This document shows positions 34,559-42,260 of a stretch of DNA of 64,000 bases, in pieces. Both the position numbers and the translations under genes were made by a program. How positions within the stretch are numbered: position 1 is the stretch's first letter; every line of letters begins with the position of its first letter. Location: positions 62,001 to 126,000 of the forward strand of contig NZ_JACIVH010000064.1 of assembly GCF_014145615.1 (NCBI RefSeq), given 5' to 3'. The notes under the pieces were generated by a model that worked only from the letters and a program-made list of their open reading frames with translations, was not told where the DNA came from and made no database searches. Source of the stretch: Limosilactobacillus balticus (lineage in GTDB: Bacteria; Bacillota; Bacilli; Lactobacillales; Lactobacillaceae).

Positions 34559-35980
34559 TTACTCCTCTGCATTAATTTCTTGAACAATTTCACGGGTTCC
34601 ATTTTTACCAATCTCGTTATAATACTTAGTAACTAATTCTTCGAGGCCAGGAATCTTTGTTAAGTCCTCACCCCAAAAGTCTGGATTAGAAAGAGCAGCA
34701 TGAATATAACCATCAGTTCCCTTAATCTTGGCAAAACCTTCGACAATGTCTGCTGTGTCATTAATTTCAAACTCAGATTTACCGTTATAAATCCAAAGAT
34801 AAGCTGCTAAAGCTAATGTCATCCGTTTTGGTAGTTCACCATACTTTTCGTAATAGCGTTTATAGTTTGGAAGAAGCCGTGCACGATACTTAGAAATACT
34901 ATTTAACGCTAAAGCACTTAGTTGGTGTTTGACATACGGATTTTCAAAACGTTCTTGAATTCCCTTGGCATAGCTCTCTAATTCTTCTTTTGGCAATGGA
35001 ACAACTGGAATAATTTCTTTATGCATTTCATCATCAATAAACTTATAGAAATCCTTATCAGACATTACCTGACCAACAGTTTGTAAACCTGCTAAACGAC
35101 CAATTGGTGACATTGTTGTATGAGGTCCATTAAGGATGGAGACTTTCCGATTACGATATGGTTGCATGTCGTCAGTAACGATAAGATTAATACCTGCTTC
35201 CTTTAGGGGTAATACTTTTTCAATATCTTTATTACCTTCAATAACGAAAATTAAAAATGGCTCAGTCTTAACCATATTTTGATCTTTATAACCCCACTCT
35301 TTTTCTAAGTCAGCAGCACGATCACGTGGATAGCCAGGAACAATCCGATCAACTAATGTAGAGTAAAATTCATTATCATTATTAATCCAATCAATAAAGT
35401 CTTGGCCGAGATTCCATAAATCAGCATATTGTAAAATAGTCTTCTTCAATGCGTCACCGTTGTGATTTATCAACTCGCATGGAATAATATAGAAACCTTT
35501 CTTACCGAGTTTGAATCGATGGTAAAGTAAAGCGGTTAATTTAGCAGGATATGAACTCTTTTTACCATTTTCAATTTTTTCAAGGGTATCATTCTTATCA
35601 AACGCAATTCCTGCTTCAGTAGTATTCGAAAAGATAACTTCAATGTTGTCATCTTCAGCAAGTGCTAGATACTTATCGTAATCAGTATATGGATTAACAG
35701 TTCCATTTACTGATTCAATGATTTCATGGCTTTGGATCTTTTCACCATCTAAAATACCTTCAAGTAATACAGTATAAAGATCATCCTGTACATCTAATTC
35801 TTTAACACGCCCAGTAGGAAGTGGTTGAACAATCTGTACTCCACCTTTAAACAATCCCTGTTTATTCATTTGTTGAATTTGCCAATCAATAAATGCACGC
35901 AAAAAGTTTCCTTCACCAAATTGAATAACCTTATTGGGATACTGTGATAATTTACGAAAACTATTGTTAAGACTTTCCAT
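34559..35980 (-). CDS. uxaB: Tagaturonate reductase (altronate oxidoreductase)
   Basis: The 473-residue long-chain dehydrogenase has VIQFGEGNFLRAFIDWQIQQMN for NAD binding, the EVIFSNTTEAGIAF segment typical of UxaB, LVDRIVPGYPRD, and LNGPHTTMSPIGRLAGL. It reduces D-tagaturonate to D-altronate after uronate isomerase acts on galacturonate. The start is set at the ATG at 35980, eight bases after GGAGG; the longer frame begins inside that ribosome site. It is the first gene of a six-gene operon with a promoter at 36154-36182 that carries a LacI-type operator in its spacer. Confidence 0.93.
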   Translation of the reverse strand: MESLNNSFRKLSQYPNKVIQFGEGNFLRAFIDWQIQQMNKQGLFKGGVQIVQPLPTGRVKELDVQDDLYTVLLEGILDGEKIQSHEIIESVNGTVNPYTDYDKYLALAEDDNIEVIFSNTTEAGIAFDKNDTLEKIENGKKSSYPAKLTALLYHRFKLGKKGFYIIPCELINHNGDALKKTILQYADLWNLGQDFIDWINNDNEFYSTLVDRIVPGYPRDRAADLEKEWGYKDQNMVKTEPFLIFVIEGNKDIEKVLPLKEAGINLIVTDDMQPYRNRKVSILNGPHTTMSPIGRLAGLQTVGQVMSDKDFYKFIDDEMHKEIIPVVPLPKEELESYAKGIQERFENPYVKHQLSALALNSISKYRARLLPNYKRYYEKYGELPKRMTLALAAYLWIYNGKSEFEINDTADIVEGFAKIKGTDGYIHAALSNPDFWGEDLTKIPGLEELVTKYYNEIGKNGTREIVQEINAEE

Positions 35981-36153
35981 CCTAAAACCCTCCAAATTTA
36001 ACTAGCTATTTTACGTTATCAGTTCAATTTGCTAAATTCAGCTACACCAGTGAAAGGTTGATGTGTAATTTCTCGCAAATCAAGCCAAAAGATTGAACGC
36101 GTACTCATTATGATGATAACGGCAACGTATGAATGCGCTCTCAACTTTCTTTC

Positions 36154-36182
36154 ATTATAAAATGTTAACGTGAAAATTTCAA
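36154..36182 (-). promoter_or_regulatory. uxaB promoter
   Basis: On the minus strand TTGAAA (36177-36182) and TATAAT (36154-36159) are separated by exactly 17 bases. The transcript would have a leader of about 170 bases before uxaB. Confidence 0.85.
36163..36176. promoter_or_regulatory. LacI-type operator in the uxaB promoter spacer
   Basis: TGTTAACGTGAAAA lies wholly within the 17-base spacer and resembles the perfect palindrome TGTTCACGTGAACA at 36474-36487 (12 of 14 positions). The LacI protein encoded at 41096-42112 is the likely binder. Confidence 0.65.
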
Positions 36183-36229
36183 TAGCATCTCTAAGATTGT
36201 TTAGGATTGATCAAATTACTTTGAAATAA

Positions 36230-36255
36230 AAGACCAACTCAATACCGCTGGCCTT
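36230..36255 (-). terminator. Weak terminator after the small secreted protein gene
   Basis: On the minus strand AAGGCCA pairs with TGGTCTT (one G-U pair), followed by TTATTT. Read-through into the uxaB operon is possible. Confidence 0.5.
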
Positions 36256-36269
36256 ATAATATATGCTTT

Positions 36270-36449
36270 CTATTTGTTTAATTGATAATCAATTGTTTCT
36301 TTGTTCTTAGTAACAACATTAGTCATTTGGTAACTTAAACTATGACTATTTACATTTTGATGGGCAGCATAAATCGAACTCGCACTTACTCCACCTGCTA
36401 ATAAGATACTAGCAACGATTACAACAATTAAACTCTTTATAAGACTCAT
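36270..36449 (-). CDS. Small secreted or membrane-anchored protein in the hexuronate locus
   Basis: The 59-residue product begins MSLIKSLIVVIVASILLAGG, a signal-peptide-like or membrane segment, with a possible cleavage after VSASS or YAA. The mature part is only about 30 residues (QNVNSHSLSY, VVTKNKETIDYQLNK), polar and basic at the end. The ATG at 36449 has a good AGAGGAGAGAA site; six codons further upstream is a weaker start. Two promoters with three kinds of operator lie upstream, the same ones that govern the uronate genes. I do not recognise a family; carrier accessory protein, signal or host-contact peptide are all possible. Confidence 0.6.
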   Translation of the reverse strand: MSLIKSLIVVIVASILLAGGVSASSIYAAHQNVNSHSLSYQMTNVVTKNKETIDYQLNK

Positions 36450-36467
36450 CAAATTCTCTCCTCTCAC

Positions 36468-36496
36468 ATTTTATGTTCACGTGAACAGTGAATCGA
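36468..36496 (-). promoter_or_regulatory. Second promoter of the small protein gene (LacI-controlled)
   Basis: On the minus strand TCGATT (36491-36496) and TAAAAT (36468-36473) are 17 bases apart, and the palindrome fills the spacer exactly as in the uxaB promoter. The -35 box is weak. Confidence 0.55.
36474..36487. promoter_or_regulatory. LacI-type operator, perfect palindrome
   Basis: TGTTCACGTGAACA is a perfect 14-base palindrome with the central CG typical of LacI-family operators. Related sites lie at 36163-36176 and 40914-40927. Confidence 0.75.
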
Positions 36497-36551
36497 CATT
36501 CTGTATTTTACTACATCAATATTGTTATGCAAGAGGTTTGTTTTATTTTCC

Positions 36552-36570
36552 AACTGATATATTAGTATAT
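36552..36570. promoter_or_regulatory. GntR-type operator, second copy
   Basis: ACTGATATATTAGTATATT is the exact reverse complement of the operator at 28050-28068, placed just downstream of a promoter with the same cre-containing spacer. Confidence 0.75.
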
Positions 36571-36575
36571 TATAT

Positions 36576-36604
36576 ACCGTAATCGCTTTCATTAATAATG
36601 TCAA
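36576..36604 (-). promoter_or_regulatory. First promoter of the small protein gene (GntR and CcpA controlled)
   Basis: On the minus strand TTGACA (36599-36604) is followed after 17 bases by TACGGT, a weak -10, in the same layout as the uxuB promoter. A cre at 36578-36591 (TGAAAGCGATTACG on the minus strand, one mismatch) lies in the spacer. Confidence 0.6.
36578..36591. promoter_or_regulatory. cre site
   Basis: CGTAATCGCTTTCA differs from the CcpA consensus at one position and sits in the same place relative to the -35 box as the cre of the uxuB promoter. Confidence 0.75.
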
Positions 36605-36615
36605 TAGTTATTCAA

Positions 36616-37827
36616 TTATGCTGCTTTTTGAAGAAAATTGCGCAATAGGTCCATTATGGTTAGAATAACAGTCTTTCCCATCCTTTCCTCTTCATCATTA
36701 CCAAGCATTGCAAACGAAAAATTAATTTGCCCACTATAAGTACTAACGGCTACTTGAAACATCGGATACTTACGATACGTACCGAGCATTGCAAAATTAT
36801 TAATTTTACTGCCTTTAAAAGAAAATTTTTGATTATCAATAATACCAAAATTAGTGTAAGAAATATTGCGAACGTGATAGTTCTCTTCAACTATTTTCTG
36901 AAGATCCGATAATGAATAATTATCATAATTAGCAACTAATTCTTGAATTGATTGAAAACATTGAAATTGTTCTTTGTTTCTATTCATCGCTTGATGGACA
37001 GTATTTATTACTTTTTCAAATGGTTGATCTAAGCTTGATTTAACCGAAATGTTATATCGGGAAGTATGGTTAGCAATTCGTAACTCCTTTTTTCCCGGTA
37101 TAAATTGACGCATATCAGTGGGGCAAGCTAACGATATTTCATCTGTATCAGAATAACGTTGAACCGCCCACCCGAAAGCTGCCATAAAAAGATCATTTAA
37201 GGTCACCTTTGCTTGGTGAGCAGCATAACGCAACTTATTTGTCTCTACTTTACTTAAACGATAAGTTACCGTTCGACGCCTTTTATTTTTACTATTTGCT
37301 AATACCGGCATAGACAATGGCTTACCTGGATGATCAACGTGCGGATCCGATTTTACTGGGTGTTTCTTAAGTAATTTACGAATCCAGGTAATCTCTTGGT
37401 GATTTTTCTCGGTAAATTCACCCGTATTATATGCTTTAGATAATAAATACAAGAACTGCTTGCCACCTGCGCCATCAGTTAAAATATGACTTAAATAAAT
37501 TGTTATCCTATACCCATTTATAACCTTATTGAGAAATATTCGCAGTTGAGGATCAGAAAATAAGTCCCATTGTCCAATAGCATTATCAGGATCTTGATCA
37601 GTAAATAAAATGTCCGATAGATCATCCGTTACTGGAACGAAAGAGTTATTATTTAGCACATATTTGCAAAAAAGTTCTGGGACAGTCTTACTACAAAGCA
37701 AAATTGCTTGCTTAAAATGTGTAAGATCAAAATCATTACTTACAACAAAACTAATTCGAATAAGGGGATAAAGTTCTTTAAGGCCAATCGTATGCAAAAT
37801 ATTTAGTGGCTCACCTGTGTAATTCAT
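36616..37827 (-). CDS. Stand-alone condensation-fold acyltransferase
   Basis: The 403-residue protein has the CoA-dependent acyltransferase / condensation fold. The catalytic HxxxDG is visible as YLSHILTDGAGGKQFL near residue 117-122. A second-half segment LNDLFMAAFGWAVQRYS and CPTDMRQFIPG match the alcohol acetyltransferase/PapA-like branch. Such enzymes acylate alcohols, sugars or amines. It has no carrier-protein or adenylation domain. It is the last gene behind uxaC, but a strong terminator sits in the 62-base gap between them. Its substrate is unknown; sugar-acid or glycolipid acylation is only a guess from position. Confidence 0.75.
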   Translation of the reverse strand: MNYTGEPLNILHTIGLKELYPLIRISFVVSNDFDLTHFKQAILLCSKTVPELFCKYVLNNNSFVPVTDDLSDILFTDQDPDNAIGQWDLFSDPQLRIFLNKVINGYRITIYLSHILTDGAGGKQFLYLLSKAYNTGEFTEKNHQEITWIRKLLKKHPVKSDPHVDHPGKPLSMPVLANSKNKRRRTVTYRLSKVETNKLRYAAHQAKVTLNDLFMAAFGWAVQRYSDTDEISLACPTDMRQFIPGKKELRIANHTSRYNISVKSSLDQPFEKVINTVHQAMNRNKEQFQCFQSIQELVANYDNYSLSDLQKIVEENYHVRNISYTNFGIIDNQKFSFKGSKINNFAMLGTYRKYPMFQVAVSTYSGQINFSFAMLGNDEEERMGKTVILTIMDLLRNFLQKAA

Positions 37828-37844
37828 TATTCTTCTCCTTTTGA

Positions 37845-37877
37845 TAAAAAAGAGCGATGACCCTCTTGTCGTCGCTC
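37845..37877 (-). terminator. Terminator between uxaC and the acyltransferase gene
   Basis: GAGCGATGAC at 37852-37861 pairs with GTCGTCGCTC at 37868-37877 (one mismatch); on the minus strand TTTTTT follows. It ends just 18 bases before the acyltransferase start codon, directly in front of its ribosome site. Confidence 0.85.
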
Positions 37878-37889
37878 AATAATTAATCA

Positions 37890-39359
37890 TTAATATTGAA
37901 ATGGATTTTCATGCTTTGCAAATAATTCTGCAGGTGTAGCATCGTCAAAAAATCCAAAGTAATTGTAAGCATTGTTATAGGCAATATCTTGAACGATCTT
38001 ACCAAGGTATTCTTCATCTTCAGGTGCTCGTTCTTGTTCAACTAAACTACCAATGAAGTTACATAATACACGACGGAAATATTCATGCCGTGGATATGAA
38101 AGAAAGCTCCGTGAATCAGTTAGCATTCCGACAAAATTTGGCAAAAGACTTTGTTGAGCAAAATCACGTAATTGGGTAGTCATCCCTTCAGCAGTATCAT
38201 TAAACCACCATGCAGCACCCAATTGCATTCGTTGCTTTCCACCTTCAAGGAAGCAACCCATTAATGTTACTAATTGCATCCAATCATTTGGATTAAGGGA
38301 GTAGAAGATTGTCTTAGGAATATCATTTGTATCACGCATCTTAGTGTAAAGCTTTTGCATGTGAGCAACAATATCTGGTTGAGTTCCCATTGCATCGTAA
38401 CCAGTATCTTGACCAAGTTGTTTAAACATAGGATGGTTAAGATCACGAATAGAATTGATATGGAATTGCATAGTCCAATTATACTTAGTATTAAGTTTCA
38501 TCATTTCTTCGAGGAACATTGTAAGCCATTTATCATATTCGACACCGGTTACTTCTTCATTAGCTTCAGCCTTCTTCATGATAGCGTCCAATTCATCATC
38601 AGTAGCTTCGGCATAATGGTAAGTCAACAATGAATGGTCGGATAACCGTCCACCCATTTTGCTGAAGAATTGGAAACGTTGATCCATTGCTTTGATCAAG
38701 TCACGGAATGAATTAATTTCGACACCAGAAATCTCGCTAAGTTTCTTGATATATTCAGCAAATGTTGGCTTATTAATTTGAATTAAATTGTCTGGTCGCA
38801 TAGCTGGAAGTGTCCGGAAGCCATTTTCCCGTTCATCCTTCTTCAAAAGTTTATGATAATGAAGGTCAGAGGCAGGATCATCAGTAGTGCAGACGGCCTT
38901 AACATTTGACAATTTGATAAGGTTACGAGGCTTGAAGTCTTCAGTTTGCAGCAACTCATTAGCCTTCTTCCAAACTTCTGGAGCATTCTTTCGCGTTAAA
39001 GGCTCATCAATCCCAAAGAATCGCCGTAATTCAAGGTGTGTCCATTCATATACCGGATTACCAACAGCTTTTTCAATCGTTCCAGCCCAAGCTAAGAATT
39101 TTTCATAATCATCACCATCACCAGTGATTAAGTCTTCAGGAACACCGTTAGCACGCATTAAACGCCACTTGTAGTGATCTCCATAATGTTCTTCATTGAT
39201 CCAAACCCGAGTAATATTAGCGTAGTTCTTATTCTCATAAATTTCTTTTGGATTCAAATGACAGTGAAAGTCAATGATTGGCATATCCTTAGCATAATTA
39301 AAGAATAACTTTTTACCCCATTCATTTGTTAACAAAAAATCTTTACCAAGTAACGTCAT
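37890..39359 (-). CDS. uxaC: Uronate isomerase
   Basis: The 489-residue amidohydrolase-fold enzyme isomerises D-glucuronate to D-fructuronate and D-galacturonate to D-tagaturonate. The metal-site IIDFHCHLNPKEI is at about residue 29-41, [12 protein letters not shown] follows, [13 protein letters not shown] holds the conserved Asp, and GMLTDSRSFLSYPRHEYFRRVL is the C-terminal signature. Length is normal for the family. AAGGAGGAAT precedes the ATG. It lies 36 bases downstream of the GPH carrier gene. It feeds both the uxu and uxa branches in this window. A decayed paralogue is at 19367-20681. Confidence 0.95.
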   Translation of the reverse strand: MTLLGKDFLLTNEWGKKLFFNYAKDMPIIDFHCHLNPKEIYENKNYANITRVWINEEHYGDHYKWRLMRANGVPEDLITGDGDDYEKFLAWAGTIEKAVGNPVYEWTHLELRRFFGIDEPLTRKNAPEVWKKANELLQTEDFKPRNLIKLSNVKAVCTTDDPASDLHYHKLLKKDERENGFRTLPAMRPDNLIQINKPTFAEYIKKLSEISGVEINSFRDLIKAMDQRFQFFSKMGGRLSDHSLLTYHYAEATDDELDAIMKKAEANEEVTGVEYDKWLTMFLEEMMKLNTKYNWTMQFHINSIRDLNHPMFKQLGQDTGYDAMGTQPDIVAHMQKLYTKMRDTNDIPKTIFYSLNPNDWMQLVTLMGCFLEGGKQRMQLGAAWWFNDTAEGMTTQLRDFAQQSLLPNFVGMLTDSRSFLSYPRHEYFRRVLCNFIGSLVEQERAPEDEEYLGKIVQDIAYNNAYNYFGFFDDATPAELFAKHENPFQY

Positions 39360-39395
39360 GATAATTCCTCCTTATAGTTTCATAATACAACCAAC

Positions 39396-40880
39396 CTACT
39401 TATCAGCTTTAACATCTTCATCACCAATAACACCATGTTCCCACTTACCATTATCAAGGTCAGTAGCAATCTGTTTGAATTTCTTATCACTAATCTTGTA
39501 TAAGAATCCAATAATAACAGCAGCCATAATTAAGCAGAAGCCAGGGTAAAGCGTCATTGCAGCTTTAATCCCTTGTAAAGTACGAGCAGATTGGTGAGCA
39601 TTAGCAACATAACCTGTTACAGCTAGCACCCCTGCACTAACTAACGCCGCAAGAGATTGAGCAATTTTTCGTGAGAAGTTAAAGGCAGCATAAGTAATAC
39701 CTTCCTTCCGCATCCCGGTATGCCATTCTCCATAATCAATTGCATTAGAAACCATCGCCCAAGTAATACCATTTGGAATTGCTAGAGCAGTATACCCAAT
39801 CGTGACCAAAACAATAAAAGTAATGACGTTAGTAGGGAGGAAGAAATTTAAGATGTTAGCAACAGCACCAACAACAAATGACCACATTGCTGTCCGCTTT
39901 TGACCAAACTTTTTTGTTAATGCTGGAATCATGAAGACCCCAACAATTGAGCACCCCATCATAACAGCGTTAATAACTGGCTGTAATCCAATGTTACCTA
40001 AGTTATATTGAGCATAAAATACCATCATTTGATTATTAGTATTCATGGCAGAAATAGTAAATAATGTCATTAAAATCAATGCACCCAAAGGACCATTAGT
40101 GAAGACTACTTTAATATAGTCTTTGAACCCTTCACGTTTAGCATTCTTATCACGGTGTACCTTAACATTTTCCTTGGTTCCGAAATAACAAACCGCAAAC
40201 ATTGCAACACCAATAACGGCAAATACGGCAGCAGCTACAAAATATCCGTGTAACTGATCTTTACTGCTCATTCCGCCGCCGACCATTTCCATCAATGGAA
40301 TGAAGGCAACTCCCGCAATAAACTGAGCACCGACTGATCCTACTTGACGAGTTGTTGCCATAAAGCTTCGGTCTTGCGGATTCCGCGACATAACAGACGC
40401 TAGCGACCCATACGGATCATTAGTAAATGAATAAACAACACCCCAAATCATGTAAACAGCATAAGCGTAAATAATCTTTTGTGTGGTTGATAACCCCATT
40501 GGCATTGTGAAAGTAATTACAGTCATAATACCTAAAATAATTGCTGAAACAATCATAACGGGGCGGAACTTACCCCTTTTACCAATATTTTTTCTCCCAT
40601 CGACAAAAGAACCAGCAATAGGGTCCATAAAAGCATCGAATATTTTAGTAAAAGCAAAGATTCCAGCAACGGCACCCGCACCTATTCCTGCAGCATCAAT
40701 CCAGAATTTTGTTAAATATGCTTGACCTAAATCAAACATAAAACCATTTCCGAAGTCCCCAAAACCATAAAAGATTTTCTGATGAGTAGGAATTTGTTTA
40801 TTAAAGTTATCCGTTTTCGTTACTGTTTTCTCTCCTACTGAACTAGTGTCATTTGGAGTTTTAGCAGATGTAGTATCCAA
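39396..40880 (-). CDS. GPH-family hexuronide/hexuronate symporter
   Basis: The 494-residue protein has 12 predicted membrane segments and the glycoside-pentoside-hexuronide cation symporter motifs: YGFGDFGNGFMFDLGQAYL at the start, AFMDPIAGSFVDGRKNIGKRGKFRP in the first cytoplasmic loop, and YGEWHTGMRKEGITYAAFNFS in the second half. It probably imports glucuronides or galacturonides. The start codon is TTG at 40880, preceded by GGGAGGT. It has a 215-base leader full of palindromes and a perfect cre, and is followed by uxaC in the same operon. Confidence 0.88.
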   Translation of the reverse strand: MDTTSAKTPNDTSSVGEKTVTKTDNFNKQIPTHQKIFYGFGDFGNGFMFDLGQAYLTKFWIDAAGIGAGAVAGIFAFTKIFDAFMDPIAGSFVDGRKNIGKRGKFRPVMIVSAIILGIMTVITFTMPMGLSTTQKIIYAYAVYMIWGVVYSFTNDPYGSLASVMSRNPQDRSFMATTRQVGSVGAQFIAGVAFIPLMEMVGGGMSSKDQLHGYFVAAAVFAVIGVAMFAVCYFGTKENVKVHRDKNAKREGFKDYIKVVFTNGPLGALILMTLFTISAMNTNNQMMVFYAQYNLGNIGLQPVINAVMMGCSIVGVFMIPALTKKFGQKRTAMWSFVVGAVANILNFFLPTNVITFIVLVTIGYTALAIPNGITWAMVSNAIDYGEWHTGMRKEGITYAAFNFSRKIAQSLAALVSAGVLAVTGYVANAHQSARTLQGIKAAMTLYPGFCLIMAAVIIGFLYKISDKKFKQIATDLDNGKWEHGVIGDEDVKADK

Positions 40881-40913
40881 CGGTATGACCTCCCTTAATA
40901 TTCAAGAGCAAAA

Positions 40914-40927
40914 AACACACGTGAACA
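40914..40927. promoter_or_regulatory. Half-conserved LacI-type operator
   Basis: AACACACGTGAACA matches the palindrome at 36474-36487 in its full right half and the last three bases of the left half. It lies in the leader of the GPH carrier operon. Confidence 0.45.
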
Positions 40928-40948
40928 TTTATCTATAAAATTAATAGC

Positions 40949-40962
40949 TGCGTTATAACGCA
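40949..40962. promoter_or_regulatory. Perfect 14-base palindrome in the carrier leader
   Basis: TGCGTTATAACGCA reads the same on both strands. It lies 69 bases upstream of the GPH carrier start and could be an operator of an unidentified regulator. Confidence 0.5.
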
Positions 40963-40971
40963 ACTTTTTTA

Positions 40972-40985
40972 ACAGTAATTACTGT
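40972..40985. promoter_or_regulatory. Second perfect 14-base palindrome in the carrier leader
   Basis: ACAGTAATTACTGT is a perfect palindrome 9 bases to the right of the first. No regulator in the window is an obvious match. Confidence 0.5.
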
Positions 40986-41062
40986 GAATGATTGCAATCG
41001 CTAAGGATGCCTTATAAAACTATAAGCGATTTCCTTAACGATTGTATAATACCACACATTTT

Positions 41063-41076
41063 TGAAAACGTTAACA
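41063..41076. promoter_or_regulatory. Perfect cre site
   Basis: TGAAAACGTTAACA fits all 14 positions of the CcpA consensus TGWAANCGNTNWCA. It lies upstream of the GPH carrier operon, just after the LacI gene. Because CcpA and LacI-family sites are alike, the LacI protein might also use it. Confidence 0.8.
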
Positions 41077-41095
41077 ATTTTTGTGAAAAAAATAA

Positions 41096-42112
41096 CTAAT
41101 TTATTTTTTTGACTGATTCACGGACTACTAGTGATGGTTTTATATTCATAAATTCAATAGGTGTAATATTCTTATTATTAATAAGATTATTTAACGTTTT
41201 TAGCCCTTTGTTAGTAATTTCACGCATTGGCTTTTTAATCGTTGTTAATCGCGGAATAAAATAATTAGAATATGCACTGCCATCAAATCCCACAAACGAG
41301 ATTTGATCCGGAACATTAAATCCATAATCTTGACATGCTCGAATAGCTCCCATCGCCATGTCATCGTTAGAGGCGAAAATACAAGTAGGAAGCTCGCCTG
41401 CATTTAAGATTTTTTCCATAGCATTATATCCCGATTTAACACTGTAGTCTCCAGTTACCATCCAATTATCATTTAAATTAATATTATGCTTATTCAAAAC
41501 ATCAACAAAAGCATTCAACCGATTTTGAGATGATGCAAACTCCTCTTTTCCCGAAATAATTCCAATTTTTTTGTGCCCCATTCGTAAGAGATATTCAATT
41601 GCAGTTACAGTTCCAGAATAATCATCAGAAGCATAATTAAAGAGATCATCACGCTCAATCTCCCTATTTAAAACTACAACGGGCTTACCTGTTTTAGCCA
41701 ATTGATCAATGTACACATCATCGCTTGAAGATTGACTAACAACTAGCGCCCCATCAAACCGTAAATTGATTGACTGATTTGCCCGACGCAGGCCAGCAAA
41801 ACTGTCGACCGCTATTTCATAACCAGCTGGGAGCATTTCTTTTATTTGGTGGAGCATTTCTGACATAAAACTAGGAGAGGTTCCACTATTTAAATCAGTA
41901 AAATAAACGGCAATAATAAATGAACGATGCTCAACAAGAGCTTTAGCATTTAAATTAGGCGAATAATTTAATCGTTCTGCGAGTTCTCTAATTTCTTTTT
42001 TGGTTTTTTCTTTAACTAACGGACTATTATTTAATGCTCTTGATACAGTTGTATGGGAAACATTTGCCATCTTTGCAATTGTTTTTATTGTTACTTTATC
42101 GTTCATTCTCAT
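41096..42112 (-). CDS. LacI-family regulator of the uronate genes
   Basis: The 338-residue protein begins with the LacI helix-turn-helix and hinge (VTIKTIAKMANVSHTTVSRA, LNYSPNLNAKALVEHR) followed by a periplasmic-binding-like effector domain (FDGALVVSQ, PVVVLNREIE, HKKIGIISG, CIFASNDDMAMGAI, ISFVGFDGSAYSN). It lies directly upstream of the GPH-uxaC operon on the same strand. It probably binds the TGTTCACGTGAACA-type sites. GGAG lies 4 bases before the ATG at 42112 and 10 before a second in-frame ATG at 42106; either may be used. Confidence 0.88.
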   Translation of the reverse strand: MRMNDKVTIKTIAKMANVSHTTVSRALNNSPLVKEKTKKEIRELAERLNYSPNLNAKALVEHRSFIIAVYFTDLNSGTSPSFMSEMLHQIKEMLPAGYEIAVDSFAGLRRANQSINLRFDGALVVSQSSSDDVYIDQLAKTGKPVVVLNREIERDDLFNYASDDYSGTVTAIEYLLRMGHKKIGIISGKEEFASSQNRLNAFVDVLNKHNINLNDNWMVTGDYSVKSGYNAMEKILNAGELPTCIFASNDDMAMGAIRACQDYGFNVPDQISFVGFDGSAYSNYFIPRLTTIKKPMREITNKGLKTLNNLINNKNITPIEFMNIKPSLVVRESVKKIN

Positions 42113-42260
42113 ATATCTCCAAAATTTTATAATAAATCAATTTTATATAATTTTGACTTACCATGTCAATTATTTAATACATTTCAGTATACAAATTATC
42201 TTATATAGTGTTATGATTAACGTGTGCATAAAGTTAGTTAGAACAATAAAGGTGATATAA

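Noticed and set aside
34359-34636. Rightward open frame across the uxaB-uxaA-I junction
   Set aside because: It is antisense to both genes and to their coupled ribosome site.
41063-41076. Calling this site a LacI operator rather than cre
   Set aside because: It fits the CcpA consensus at all positions, and only moderately the TGTTCACGTGAACA pattern, so cre is the better call.
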